Origin: a bacterium
GTDB taxonomy: Bacteria; SZUA-79; Acidulodesulfobacterales; Acidulodesulfobacteraceae
Length of the DNA: 7,150 bases
Assembly: GCA_021800745.1 (NCBI GenBank)
Contig: JAJYYS010000080.1
Location: forward strand, 1 to 7,150
Reading direction: 5' to 3'
The notes under the pieces are model-generated. The model was not told where the DNA came from and did no database searches. It worked only from the letters and a program-made list of their open reading frames with translations. The first letter of the stretch is position 1. Every line of letters starts with the position of its first letter. Both the position numbers and the translations under genes were made by a program. This document shows positions 1 to 5,379 of this stretch, in pieces.

Positions 1-1244
1 GTGTTTTTAGCGAAAAACTCTATCCTTTTTTCCGCGTTTCTTATTTCCTTTGTCGTAAAAAAAAAATTATCGGCATCGAGGCTGACAAGCTCTTTACGCT
101 TAATCATCTCCTTAATCTTTAATCCTATGTCTTCTTCGTTAAATTTTAAGTTCTGATAAATCAGGGTCTTCATAATCTCGACCCTTAAGTCTAAATCCGA
201 GAATCCGCTTTTGTTTTCCGTGCGCTTTTTGGCGGCAATATTAAAAGCGTTTTGGATATCTTCCGCGCTTGCCAGCCTGACCGATTTTTTAACCGGGACG
301 ATGTTTTTCTGCGGGCTTTCTTCTTTCCAGCCCTCGCGCAATCCTTGTAACGGCACGGACGAATCTTTCGGCTGCCTCGTTCTTAAAGCTATCTGGTTTT
401 TAACTTCTGCCTCTGAACCGGTCGGGGTATCGTTTTTAACTTTTTCGAACTCACCTTTTATTTTTTCGGACCGCTTCGAGAAAGTTTCTAAGGTGGATTG
501 CTCAACACCTTCTATATCGTAAAAAAACTGCTTATAATCCGTGATTTTAACGGCGATATCGTTCTGTCTTAAGTCGTTAATGGCGCGAGCCCTGTATAGC
601 TCGCCAAGGCTTTTTTTATTGTCGAGTATATTTCTTCCTTTAGTCTGCGGGGTAGAGCGTCCTATTTCGAACGCGTATTCCTGCCCCCTGACGAACAGTC
701 TTCTCGGCACGATAAAATGAGAGTGTATCTCCGGGTCTTTTTCCCTCGTGTCGTGGTGGAGAAAAGCCGCATATTCCATTTTTCCGGGATACACTGCGTC
801 GTACACTTTCTTGCCGTTTTCCGTGCGAGATTTGCGGGTATAGGCGAGATTCTTTTCGACGTAGCGCATAGACCCGCATGCCGCGTTCTCGTGTATTTCT
901 ATCAATTTTTTCCTGAGTTCTTCGTTGTCCGTAAGTTCGATTAAAACCGAAAGGCCTTTAGGCGCCGAAAAGGTCATGTCGATACAATCCTTGCCGGCAA
1001 GAAATTCCCTGAACGTTCTTCCCGATTTAAGGGATACGTGCCTTTCGGGTTTTTTTGAATGGGACTCTTTAGAAGGCTTTAATATCTCGTCTCCCGCAAA
1101 TTTATTAGCAAGCCCGCCGTAAAAGGTTTCGGAGTTCTGGCTCGTATAATATTCTTCTATCTCAAACTGCTCCTTTTCTTTTTGAAAGTAATCTTCGGCC
1201 ATTTCAGGGGTTAACCTTTCATCTACACCGCCTATGCTCAGCAT
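1..1244 (-). CDS. MobF (TrwC/TraI-like) conjugative relaxase, N-terminal part; gene continues past the left edge
   Basis: The relaxase nicks one strand at oriT through a tyrosine, stays covalently attached to the 5' end and leads it into the recipient. I translated the reverse strand by hand: the frame is open from ATG at 1244 to the edge (414 codons). Visible MobF hallmarks are candidate catalytic tyrosines Y19 and Y32-Y33, D89 followed by TFSAPKGLS (91-99), and the metal-binding three-histidine motif HHDTREKDPEIHSH (163-176; H163, H174, H176). ELYRARAINDLR (215-226) and a TTKEI stretch near 397 match the family's linker towards the helicase domain. That RecD-like helicase half would lie outside the window. 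The ATG follows a GAGGAG SD (1250-1255), and its A is the last base of the upstream parB-like stop codon, so translational coupling is likely. Family call is firm; subfamily is not. Confidence 0.93.
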   Translation of the reverse strand, partial: MLSIGGVDERLTPEMAEDYFQKEKEQFEIEEYYTSQNSETFYGGLANKFAGDEILKPSKESHSKKPERHVSLKSGRTFREFLAGKDCIDMTFSAPKGLSVLIELTDNEELRKKLIEIHENAACGSMRYVEKNLAYTRKSRTENGKKVYDAVYPGKMEYAAFLHHDTREKDPEIHSHFIVPRRLFVRGQEYAFEIGRSTPQTKGRNILDNKKSLGELYRARAINDLRQNDIAVKITDYKQFFYDIEGVEQSTLETFSKRSEKIKGEFEKVKNDTPTGSEAEVKNQIALRTRQPKDSSVPLQGLREGWKEESPQKNIVPVKKSVRLASAEDIQNAFNIAAKKRTENKSGFSDLDLRVEIMKTLIYQNLKFNEEDIGLKIKEMIKRKELVSLDADNFFFTTKEIRNAEKRIEFFAKN

Positions 1245-2341
1245 TATTTCTCCTCTGGTCCGGCAAAGACAACCCCCAAAGAACCAATGACATCTTTCAG
1301 GGCTTGCTCTTCCGCAAATATAATAATCGACGAGTTGTCGAATTTCGTTACCCTGATATTTCTAATCTTCGGCTTTGAATTAAACTTCTCTATGAATTCG
1401 TCTATTCCGGCTATCGCTTCAGGTCCGCTTTTAAATACCTCGTCGAATGCCTTTTTACTCAATGGTCCCGCCAACTGTTCCCGAACCTTGTCTTTATCGA
1501 AATCCGGCGGCAGGGCGTCCGTGAAGATAACCGGGGTTTTTTGTGGTTCCGTTTTTGGTTTTTCCGTCAAATCTTTAACGGCTTTCTGCTGTTCTTCTTT
1601 TTTCTCCCTGGCAATTTTAAGGGCATCGCCTTTGGATATTTTTTTCTTTTTTATCTGCTTTTTGGCTCCTTCGTCGAGATTTTTAGCAAGTTGTAAATCT
1701 TGTTGAACGGCTCTTTCCGATAATCCGGTTTTTTTGGCCGTGTCCGACACAAAATTTTCGTCATTTTTTTCACCTCTCAAAGCCTTGTCGTTACTGCCTC
1801 CGTCCGAAAACGAAACTGTTTCGTTTTCGGTGGGGCAAAATTGTTTTAAATTTCTTTTAACCTTTTCAAATTTCGACGACTCTGGATGTAATTTTTCATA
1901 TATCTCCTGCCGTCTTTTAAGCATTTCAGCCCTATCGAGATAATGGAGCTCCGCTCTTATCAAATTTTCGTCTATTTCGGCAAGTTCCGAATGTATATCG
2001 TCCATATTGACGATAATAGCCTGAATTCGATTATATCCAAGACGCTTGTATGCGGTTAGCCGATGCAATCCGGCTACAAGAATATAGCCTTCAGCGGTCT
2101 TATTCACCGAGACGGGATTTAAAAGCCCTATTTCTTTAATACTTTCCAGGATTTCGGTTACTTTTTCTTCGTCGGCCTGCCTTTTTCTGTCTTTTACGAT
2201 TATTTCGTTTACGTTAAGTTCCACGCCGTTGAGTTTAATCTCGTTCATAACGCCCGGTTCGTTCAATTCCCTCGCTATAGTCGCCATATCCTTGCCGAGT
2301 ATGTCGGATACGGTTTGCCCCGACGGTCTTTTTAAGTCCAT
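1244..2341 (-). CDS. ParB/sulfiredoxin-fold (ParB N-terminal domain) DNA-binding protein, probable plasmid partition protein
   Basis: This 365-residue protein is probably the DNA-binding partner of the ParA-like ATPase encoded just upstream. The ParB N-terminal domain spans about residues 40-135: DEEKVTEILESIKEIGLL (58-74), AGLHRLTAYKRLG (90-102) and DENLIRAEL (124-132). A helix-turn-helix follows at about 196-222 (SDTAKKTGLSERAVQQDL), then a lysine-rich stretch (225-267) and an unrecognised C-terminal region (270-365). The phosphate-binding box reads GLHRL rather than the GERR type of classical CTP-hydrolysing ParB, so it may be a ParB-like regulator rather than a true centromere-binding ParB. 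The ATG has an ideal SD (AGGAGG, 2349-2354) 7 bases upstream, and 32 bases separate it from parA. A perfect inverted repeat lies within the gene at 1804-1830, between the two recognised domains. Confidence 0.85.
   Translation of the reverse strand: MDLKRPSGQTVSDILGKDMATIARELNEPGVMNEIKLNGVELNVNEIIVKDRKRQADEEKVTEILESIKEIGLLNPVSVNKTAEGYILVAGLHRLTAYKRLGYNRIQAIIVNMDDIHSELAEIDENLIRAELHYLDRAEMLKRRQEIYEKLHPESSKFEKVKRNLKQFCPTENETVSFSDGGSNDKALRGEKNDENFVSDTAKKTGLSERAVQQDLQLAKNLDEGAKKQIKKKKISKGDALKIAREKKEEQQKAVKDLTEKPKTEPQKTPVIFTDALPPDFDKDKVREQLAGPLSKKAFDEVFKSGPEAIAGIDEFIEKFNSKPKIRNIRVTKFDNSSIIIFAEEQALKDVIGSLGVVFAGPEEK
1804..1830. repeat. Perfect 13-bp inverted repeat with a 1-base centre, inside the parB-like gene
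   Basis: The left arm CCGAAAACGAAAC (1804-1816) and right arm GTTTCGTTTTCGG (1818-1830) are exact reverse complements around T1817. The 27 bases are exactly nine codons long. They encode roughly TENETVSFSD (171-180) in the linker between the ParB domain and the helix-turn-helix. It could be a protein-binding site such as a centromere, an mRNA hairpin, or a small palindromic insertion. I did not see a second copy in this window. Confidence 0.9.
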
Positions 2342-2373
2342 TTTTTTGCCTCCTATAAATTAAAATTATTTTA

Positions 2374-2994
2374 TTAGTTATTGATTATTTCATTTACTAT
2401 AAATTCTATTTCGGCTTTCGCATGGCTATCGTCGGTATCAAAAACCGTTTCGCCGAGCAGCGACGATTTAGGATAACTCTGGCGGAATAATACGTCGAAG
2501 ACGGAGTTTTTTTTGTTAATTTCTATTTTTCTAAGAGCTTCCCTGATCTCGTTTCCGATCGCCGCATTTCTGATAATTTTGTTATGTATAAAAATAATAT
2601 TGAAATCTTTAGAAATCATATTAATCGTGTCTATCAAACTCGATAAGCCCCAAATATCAAATGCAGAGCTCGCTACTGGTATTACGAGGTAATTTGCGAG
2701 TTTAATACTCGTAATGAAAAATTGGCTCATAGCCGGCGGATTATCGATTACGACATAATCGTAATCGCCTTTCTCCACTAAAGTTTCAAGTAATTTAGGA
2801 TTGTCGATGGGGACTACCTTAAAGGATTTATCATCTTTAATGCAACTCCAATCGTACGCCGTCCGCTGGGGATCTGCATCGTAAAGGATTACCTTGTTCT
2901 CTGAACAACCCATTGATAGCGATTTTGCGATATTGATCGCGAGGGTAGTTTTTCCGACCCCGCCTTTTGAATTTTGAACAGAAATTACTTTCAT
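2374..2994 (-). CDS. parA: ParA/ParF-type partition ATPase (small, 206 residues)
   Basis: ParA ATPases bind DNA non-specifically when loaded with ATP and move plasmid DNA or other cargo by a partner-driven gradient over the nucleoid. The protein shows the deviant Walker A box KGGVGKTT (residues 10-17, signature lysine K10, catalytic-type K15), Walker A' DADPQ (39-43) and a Walker B strand VVIDNPP (81-87). It has no N-terminal helix-turn-helix. At 206 residues it fits the small ParF/VirC1-like class rather than the long P1-type ParA. A TTG at 3006 would add four residues, but the GGAGG SD (3000-3004) lies inside that extension, so ATG 2994 is chosen. The parB-like gene follows after 32 bases. 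VirC1-like relatives assist conjugation, and with a relaxase in the same operon that role is possible too. Confidence 0.92.
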   Translation of the reverse strand: MKVISVQNSKGGVGKTTLAINIAKSLSMGCSENKVILYDADPQRTAYDWSCIKDDKSFKVVPIDNPKLLETLVEKGDYDYVVIDNPPAMSQFFITSIKLANYLVIPVASSAFDIWGLSSLIDTINMISKDFNIIFIHNKIIRNAAIGNEIREALRKIEINKKNSVFDVLFRQSYPKSSLLGETVFDTDDSHAKAEIEFIVNEIINN

Positions 2995-2998
2995 TTTT

Positions 2999-3004
2999 AC
3001 CTCC
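2999..3004 (-). promoter_or_regulatory. Ribosome binding site that fixes the parA start
   Basis: GGAGGT on the minus strand lies 4 bases upstream of ATG 2994. It would sit inside the coding region if the TTG at 3006 were used, so it decides in favour of the shorter ParA. Confidence 0.85.
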
Positions 3005-3015
3005 AAATTTTATAT

Positions 3016-3240
3016 TTATTTTGTAAGCCTGATGAATTCCCTTATCGCTTCGGCCTCGTCGTCGAATACCCTCGCGATGGGGCAGTTATCGTATTTCACT
3101 GCAAAAAGGCTAAAATCTCCCCTTTGAGTCGGATAAATCGAATATCCGCCCCGTTCGCAAATCCCCTTAAATTTAAGCTGAATATCTATACTTTTAACTT
3201 CGTTTATAGCGGTTATACCGCCTGACATAGCGCAATTCAT
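3016..3240 (-). CDS. Small unrecognised protein encoded directly before parA (74 residues)
   Basis: I do not recognise this family. The start is well supported: AAGGAGG ends 4 bases before ATG 3240, and this SD overlaps the TAA of the upstream kinase-like gene (TAAGGAGGTTTTATG), so the two are probably translationally coupled. The parA ATG lies 21 bases downstream. The sequence is predicted to be compact and soluble. A probable strand-rich first half (SIDIQLKFKG, 17-26) leads to YDNCPIARVFDDEAEAIREF (50-69), whose end looks like an amphipathic helix. There is no signal peptide or membrane segment, and its two separated cysteines (C28, C53) are too few to bind a metal in the usual way. Its place before parA would suit a partition regulator, but that is inference from position only. 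Confidence 0.78.
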   Translation of the reverse strand: MNCAMSGGITAINEVKSIDIQLKFKGICERGGYSIYPTQRGDFSLFAVKYDNCPIARVFDDEAEAIREFIRLTK

Positions 3241-3249
3241 AAAACCTCC

Positions 3250-3858
3250 TTACACTCCTAAAAAGTTATTTAAAATTTTTTCATAAAGCATTTTATTTCT
3301 TTCGTTTAAACTGAATTCATCGTAATCGGTTTCTATGACTTCAACAGGCATACCGAACTCGTCTGCCGTTTTTAGAAGAATATCCCTGAATTTCCTGTTA
3401 AAATCGAAAAAATAACCGAAGTCCGCAAATTTACCGAGCGTTTTTTTTCTAAAACTATCGGACAGGGTTTTTTTAAGCAGCTGCGGGTCCGTTTCTATGC
3501 CGTAGTCGAGATAGTAAAGCGCGTCGTATTTTTTTAAGTCCCGTGAATAAGACGATTTTACGAGCTCTTTTCTTTCTTCCGAAAGTTCTTTCCCGGCGAA
3601 GAGCTCCATAAAGACGAGATTGTCGATTACGGTCCTGTCGCAAACGGCTACCACGTCTTCCGCCATCCTGTCCACGACCTCTTCTACCGAAATCTGATGA
3701 TGTAAAATAAGCTCCCTTAATTCTTCCATGCGCTTATCGGGATACATCGCGTTTACTTTTCTTGCCGCTTCCTCTATCCTTAAAAATATCGAATTGTTAA
3801 GTTCTTCCACGAACCAGGTCTTGCCTATTCCTACGCTTCCGGATATTCCGATTTTCAT
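3250..3858 (-). CDS. P-loop NTPase resembling NadR-like / deoxynucleoside kinase-like AAA proteins
   Basis: The 202-residue protein begins directly with a P-loop strand: Walker A GSVGIGKT (7-14). CDRTVIDNLVF (73-83) matches the DRxxxD signature of the AAA_28/NadR C-terminal kinase group and of nucleoside kinases, where it helps bind substrate and magnesium. The YYLDYGIETD stretch (115-124) fits the later core strand of such kinases, and SFRKK (135-139) may form a lid. The substrate cannot be told; nucleosides, nicotinamide ribose compounds or a protein partner are all conceivable. ATG 3858 overlaps the TGA of the upstream zinc-ribbon gene by four bases (ATGA) and has AGGAGGAG just upstream, so the two are probably made together. 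The next gene starts 9 bases after its stop. The fold is well supported; the function is not known. Confidence 0.82.
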   Translation of the reverse strand: MKIGISGSVGIGKTWFVEELNNSIFLRIEEAARKVNAMYPDKRMEELRELILHHQISVEEVVDRMAEDVVAVCDRTVIDNLVFMELFAGKELSEERKELVKSSYSRDLKKYDALYYLDYGIETDPQLLKKTLSDSFRKKTLGKFADFGYFFDFNRKFRDILLKTADEFGMPVEVIETDYDEFSLNERNKMLYEKILNNFLGV

Positions 3859-4163
3859 GCCGCTCCTCCTTTCGAAAATTCATGGACGGAATCGAGTTTT
3901 GCCGCCGAAATCATTCTTTCCAAATCCCGTCCCGTAAAATAGACCCGGCGGTTTATATCGTTGGCATCCTTATTAGCATCTCTGACGTAATATATTCCGC
4001 CTTTCCTGCCGAAAACTATATCCCGGGTTCGCAATAGCTCTATTGATTCAGGATAATCGACCGTAGGAGAACATTCTTCGCATAGATACGATTCGCTTCC
4101 GTCTTCCAGTTCCCGCTCGGAAACATCGTCTTTATACTGCAAACAACATGAACATTGTTCCAT
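3855..4163 (-). CDS. Zinc-ribbon-like protein with two CxxC pairs (102 residues)
   Basis: The N-terminus carries C4-S-C6-C7 and C28-E-E-C31, so C4/C7 and C28/C31 can form a four-cysteine zinc ribbon or knuckle. The rest (about 40-102) is an unrecognised domain with a strand-rich RDIVFGRKGGIYYVRD stretch (47-62) and a helical end (RDLERMISAAKLDSVHEF). Zinc ribbons of this kind usually bind nucleic acid or a protein partner; which applies here cannot be seen. GGAGG (4170-4174) precedes ATG 4163. The gene is the first of the tight block running through parA, parB and the relaxase, and its stop overlaps the kinase-like start by ATGA. The overlap suggests that the two products act together or in fixed ratio. 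No family name is claimed. Confidence 0.78.
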   Translation of the reverse strand: MEQCSCCLQYKDDVSERELEDGSESYLCEECSPTVDYPESIELLRTRDIVFGRKGGIYYVRDANKDANDINRRVYFTGRDLERMISAAKLDSVHEFSKGGAA

Positions 4164-4197
4164 AATTTACCTCCAGCTAAAAAATTCCTTTTGGTTT

Positions 4198-4216
4198 ACA
4201 AATATTTTAAATTTGT
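4198..4216. repeat. Short inverted repeat in the intergenic region, possible operator
   Basis: ACAAAT (4198-4203) and ATTTGT (4211-4216) form 6-bp arms around 7 bases. They lie between the candidate promoter and the zinc-ribbon start codon, which is where a repressor could bind. The arms are short and AT-rich, so chance is a real alternative. Confidence 0.3.
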
Positions 4217-4231
4217 GATAAAAAAACAGTC

Positions 4232-4260
4232 GTTATAATGCTTGTCTTTAAAGAATGCAA
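4232..4260 (-). promoter_or_regulatory. Candidate sigma-70-type promoter for the zinc-ribbon to relaxase operon
   Basis: On the minus strand TTGCAT (4255-4260) and TATAAC (4232-4237) are separated by exactly 17 bases. The -10 box matches the consensus at 5 of 6 positions and the -35 box at 3 of 6. It reads into the six-gene block starting at 4163 and overlaps the end of the preceding gene. About 84 bases lie between the flanking genes (4164-4247), the largest non-coding gap beside this operon. AT-rich sequence yields such matches easily. Confidence 0.35.
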
Positions 4261-4535
4261 ATGGCTTGCTTGACGTCTATAGATCCCATAAAATCTGTTT
4301 GGGTCATTTGCAACACTCCGTTTTCAAACGTAAAAGTGCTATCTAAGTCTAAAATTAAATTATCATAAAAAAAATATTCTTTAATTTCTGAAGCAGGCAC
4401 GGGCTCTGTTCTTTCTTGAGTTCCCGACCGGCTTATTACTCTTAAGATACAAAATTCAACCTCATTTTTTTCGCAGTAATCTAAAAATTCTGCGAAAACC
4501 TTTTCCTTATCTTCAACTGAGGTATTTGTTTTCAT
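4248..4535 (-). CDS. Unrecognised small protein (95 residues)
   Basis: No family is recognised. An open frame runs back to an ATG at 4721, but its first 62 codons read as a low-complexity Gly/Lys-rich stretch and overlap the upstream gene. An excellent AAGGAGG (4540-4546) stands 4 bases before ATG 4535, so the shorter form is chosen. The product begins with a probable acidic helix (VEDKEKVFAEFLDYCEKNEV, 7-26) followed by alternating strands (EFCILRVISRSG, FFYDNLILDLDS). It has no signal peptide or membrane segment, and its three cysteines do not form a metal motif. It is the last gene before the 84-base gap, and the candidate promoter for the next operon overlaps its end. Confidence 0.7.
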   Translation of the reverse strand: MKTNTSVEDKEKVFAEFLDYCEKNEVEFCILRVISRSGTQERTEPVPASEIKEYFFYDNLILDLDSTFTFENGVLQMTQTDFMGSIDVKQAICIL

Positions 4536-4606
4536 AAAACCTCCTTTTGTTCTCCTTTTATTAGTCTCGCCGCCTTTTCCGCCATTCCCGCCGCTTTTGC
4601 CAACAT
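4532..4606 (-). CDS. Possible 24-residue small ORF overlapping the next start by ATGA
   Basis: The frame reads MLAKAAGMAEKAARLIKG and then EQKEVL, an Ala/Glu/Lys-rich stretch that would form an amphipathic helix. Its TGA shares ATGA with ATG 4535, and the strong SD of the next gene lies within its last codons, an arrangement seen in real gene pairs. No good SD precedes ATG 4606. The frame stays open further upstream to a TAA near 4656, with a GTG at 4645 as another possible start. It could equally be the tail of a decayed gene filling 4689-4536. Confidence 0.27.
   Translation of the reverse strand: MLAKAAGMAEKAARLIKGEQKEVL
4540..4546 (-). promoter_or_regulatory. Ribosome binding site deciding the start at 4535
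   Basis: AAGGAGG on the minus strand, 4 bases from ATG 4535. A near-perfect SD here makes the longer frame from 4721 unlikely. Confidence 0.8.
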
Positions 4607-4649
4607 GGACTTTAAAAATAGTGTCTTTACTGGCCTGTATAGCACGATT

Positions 4650-4664
4650 ATGGTTTATAACCAT
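4650..4664. repeat. Inverted repeat ATGGTT-TAT-AACCAT, possible operator
   Basis: The 6-bp arms are exact, with a 3-base centre, and pairing extends with a bulge to ACGA (4644-4647) and TCGT (4664-4667). It lies in the gap upstream of the 95-residue gene. There is no T-run after it, so it is not a terminator; an operator or chance are the options. Confidence 0.35.
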
Positions 4665-4689
4665 CGTAAAGGTCTTCCATTTAACGATA

Positions 4690-5130
4690 TTAGAGAGTTT
4701 TTTCCGCATCTCCAGTCTCAACCTTAAGCCCGGCCGTTATCCTCCTTAAAACATCGGATATCGCGTTTTTGCGTTTCTCGTTCAAGTTAGAAGACTTAAT
4801 CCGCTTTATAGCGTAATCAAGCCCCCATACAGCGAAACAACGGGGATTTTCAACCTGTTCAGCATAAAGCGCAATCCATGACATACCGAGGCGCATAGGC
4901 ATGATAACGCCTTTATTCTCCGCCGCATTTTCCATATCCTTGACCGTAAGATTAAATTCCGCAAAAGTTATTTCTTCATGCCGTTCGGGTAATCGAGGCG
5001 GAACCGGCAACATGGTCAGGTCCTCTATAGCCTGTTCTATACCGCCGGTCGCCCATTCTATTTGTTCATCGTCCGTATGACGCTCAAGGCTTTTTAAAAT
5101 CCTTTTTAAAACGATTAAATCGTCTTTCAT
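4690..5130 (-). CDS. Unrecognised protein (146 residues)
   Basis: No family is recognised. A frame from ATG 5184 would add 18 residues, but GGGGGAGG (5138-5145) lies inside that extension, 7 bases before ATG 5130, so 5130 is chosen. The upstream split gene ends in TGA overlapping this ATG (ATGA), which also supports it. The protein appears mostly helical: an N-terminal helix (MKDDLIVLKRILKSLERH, 1-18), a proline-rich turn (PVPPRLPERHEE), a tryptophan-containing middle (MSWIALYAEQV, CFAVWGLDYAIKRI) and a basic C-terminal helix (EKRKNAISDVLRRI). No transmembrane segment, signal peptide or catalytic motif is visible. Its context is a run of small genes upstream of the partition and transfer operon. 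Confidence 0.72.
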   Translation of the reverse strand: MKDDLIVLKRILKSLERHTDDEQIEWATGGIEQAIEDLTMLPVPPRLPERHEEITFAEFNLTVKDMENAAENKGVIMPMRLGMSWIALYAEQVENPRCFAVWGLDYAIKRIKSSNLNEKRKNAISDVLRRITAGLKVETGDAEKTL

Positions 5131-5285
5131 GGTATTGCCTCCCCCTCTTTTCCAAAAAGATAATCCTCTTTCAGCCTCCACCATTTTTTATAGCTGGGAA
5201 GCGAACATAATTCTTCGACCAAAGCGTCATGGCTGTCAGAGTATGACCTTGTCCCACTCCTGAAAGCTCTTGGTTTTAACAGCAT
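5127..5285 (-). CDS. Second-frame part of a split small gene (open frame, 52 codons from its own ATG)
   Basis: From ATG 5285 the frame gives 52 residues, ending HDALVEELCSLPSYKKWW and then RLKEDYLFGKEGEAIP. The last 36 residues look like genuine protein, and the TGA overlaps the next start (ATGA). The first part, rich in Arg and Ser, overlaps the better-looking frame of the 45-codon ORF upstream, and ATG 5285 has only a poorly spaced GGAAG. I therefore think this is the C-terminal half of a protein begun at 5373, reached by a +1 shift at CTC TGA C (5241-5235), or broken there by an indel or a sequencing error. The family is unknown. Confidence 0.5.
   Translation of the reverse strand: MLLKPRAFRSGTRSYSDSHDALVEELCSLPSYKKWWRLKEDYLFGKEGEAIP
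5138..5145 (-). promoter_or_regulatory. Ribosome binding site deciding the start at 5130
   Basis: GGGGGAGG on the minus strand, 7 bases before ATG 5130. It would be internal to a protein begun at 5184, so it supports the later start. Confidence 0.75.
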
Positions 5286-5373
5286 CTTCCGTCCACTTTT
5301 TATAAGCCTTAGTGCGGCGGTAAATTATCGGCGCAAAATAATATCTTATTTGGTGCAATATCGACATTCTCAT
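5236..5373 (-). CDS. First-frame part of a split small gene (45 codons)
   Basis: From ATG 5373, 6 bases after the previous stop, the frame gives 45 residues beginning MRMSILHQIRYYFAPIIYRR. It includes AYKKWTEDAV (23-32) and ends EWDKVIL before TGA 5238-5236. A moderate AGGGTGA lies upstream, overlapping the preceding stop; ATG 5367 is an alternative start. Reading +1 past the stop (CTC, skip T, GAC) joins it to the second frame and gives an 81-residue product in which the motif YKKW occurs in both halves. That supports one ancestral protein. It could be a programmed frameshift, a young pseudogene, an assembly error, or a genuine 45-residue protein overlapping another. I do not recognise the family. 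Confidence 0.5.
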   Translation of the reverse strand: MRMSILHQIRYYFAPIIYRRTKAYKKWTEDAVKTKSFQEWDKVIL

Positions 5374-5379
5374 CTATGT

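Larger units (their letters stand above)
4536..4689. other. 154-base stretch without a confidently identified gene
   Basis: It lies between the stop at 4690 and the start at 4535. It contains a perfect 6-bp inverted repeat ATGGTT-TAT-AACCAT (4650-4664) and three weak minus-strand frames: the Gly/Lys-rich run-through of the downstream gene, a ten-codon frame MEDLYDGYKP starting at 4680, and the Ala/Lys-rich frame ending at 4532. The last two could be pieces of one broken small gene. I saw no transposon ends or terminator. Confidence 0.5.

Noticed and set aside
211..1122. Several plus-strand and one minus-strand open frames across the left end
   Set aside because: They lie opposite or out of frame with the relaxase, whose conserved motifs run unbroken across the region; none has its own good SD or a recognisable domain.
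1804..1830. Canonical parS site
   Set aside because: parS has GTTTC and GAAAC arms facing inward around ACGT; here the order of the arms is reversed and the sequence does not match, so only a non-canonical site is possible.
1287..1943. Plus-strand frames opposite the parB-like gene
   Set aside because: They are antisense to a gene with clear ParB and helix-turn-helix motifs and have Ser/Phe-rich, unprotein-like composition typical of antisense translation.
4218..4247. Rho-independent terminator on the minus strand at the T-run opposite 4220-4226
   Set aside because: Only a weak, mismatched stem can be drawn before the T-run, with no GC-rich hairpin.
4536..4721. Upstream extension of the 95-residue gene to ATG 4721
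   Set aside because: The extension is low-complexity, overlaps the preceding gene, and contains a perfect SD right before ATG 4535.
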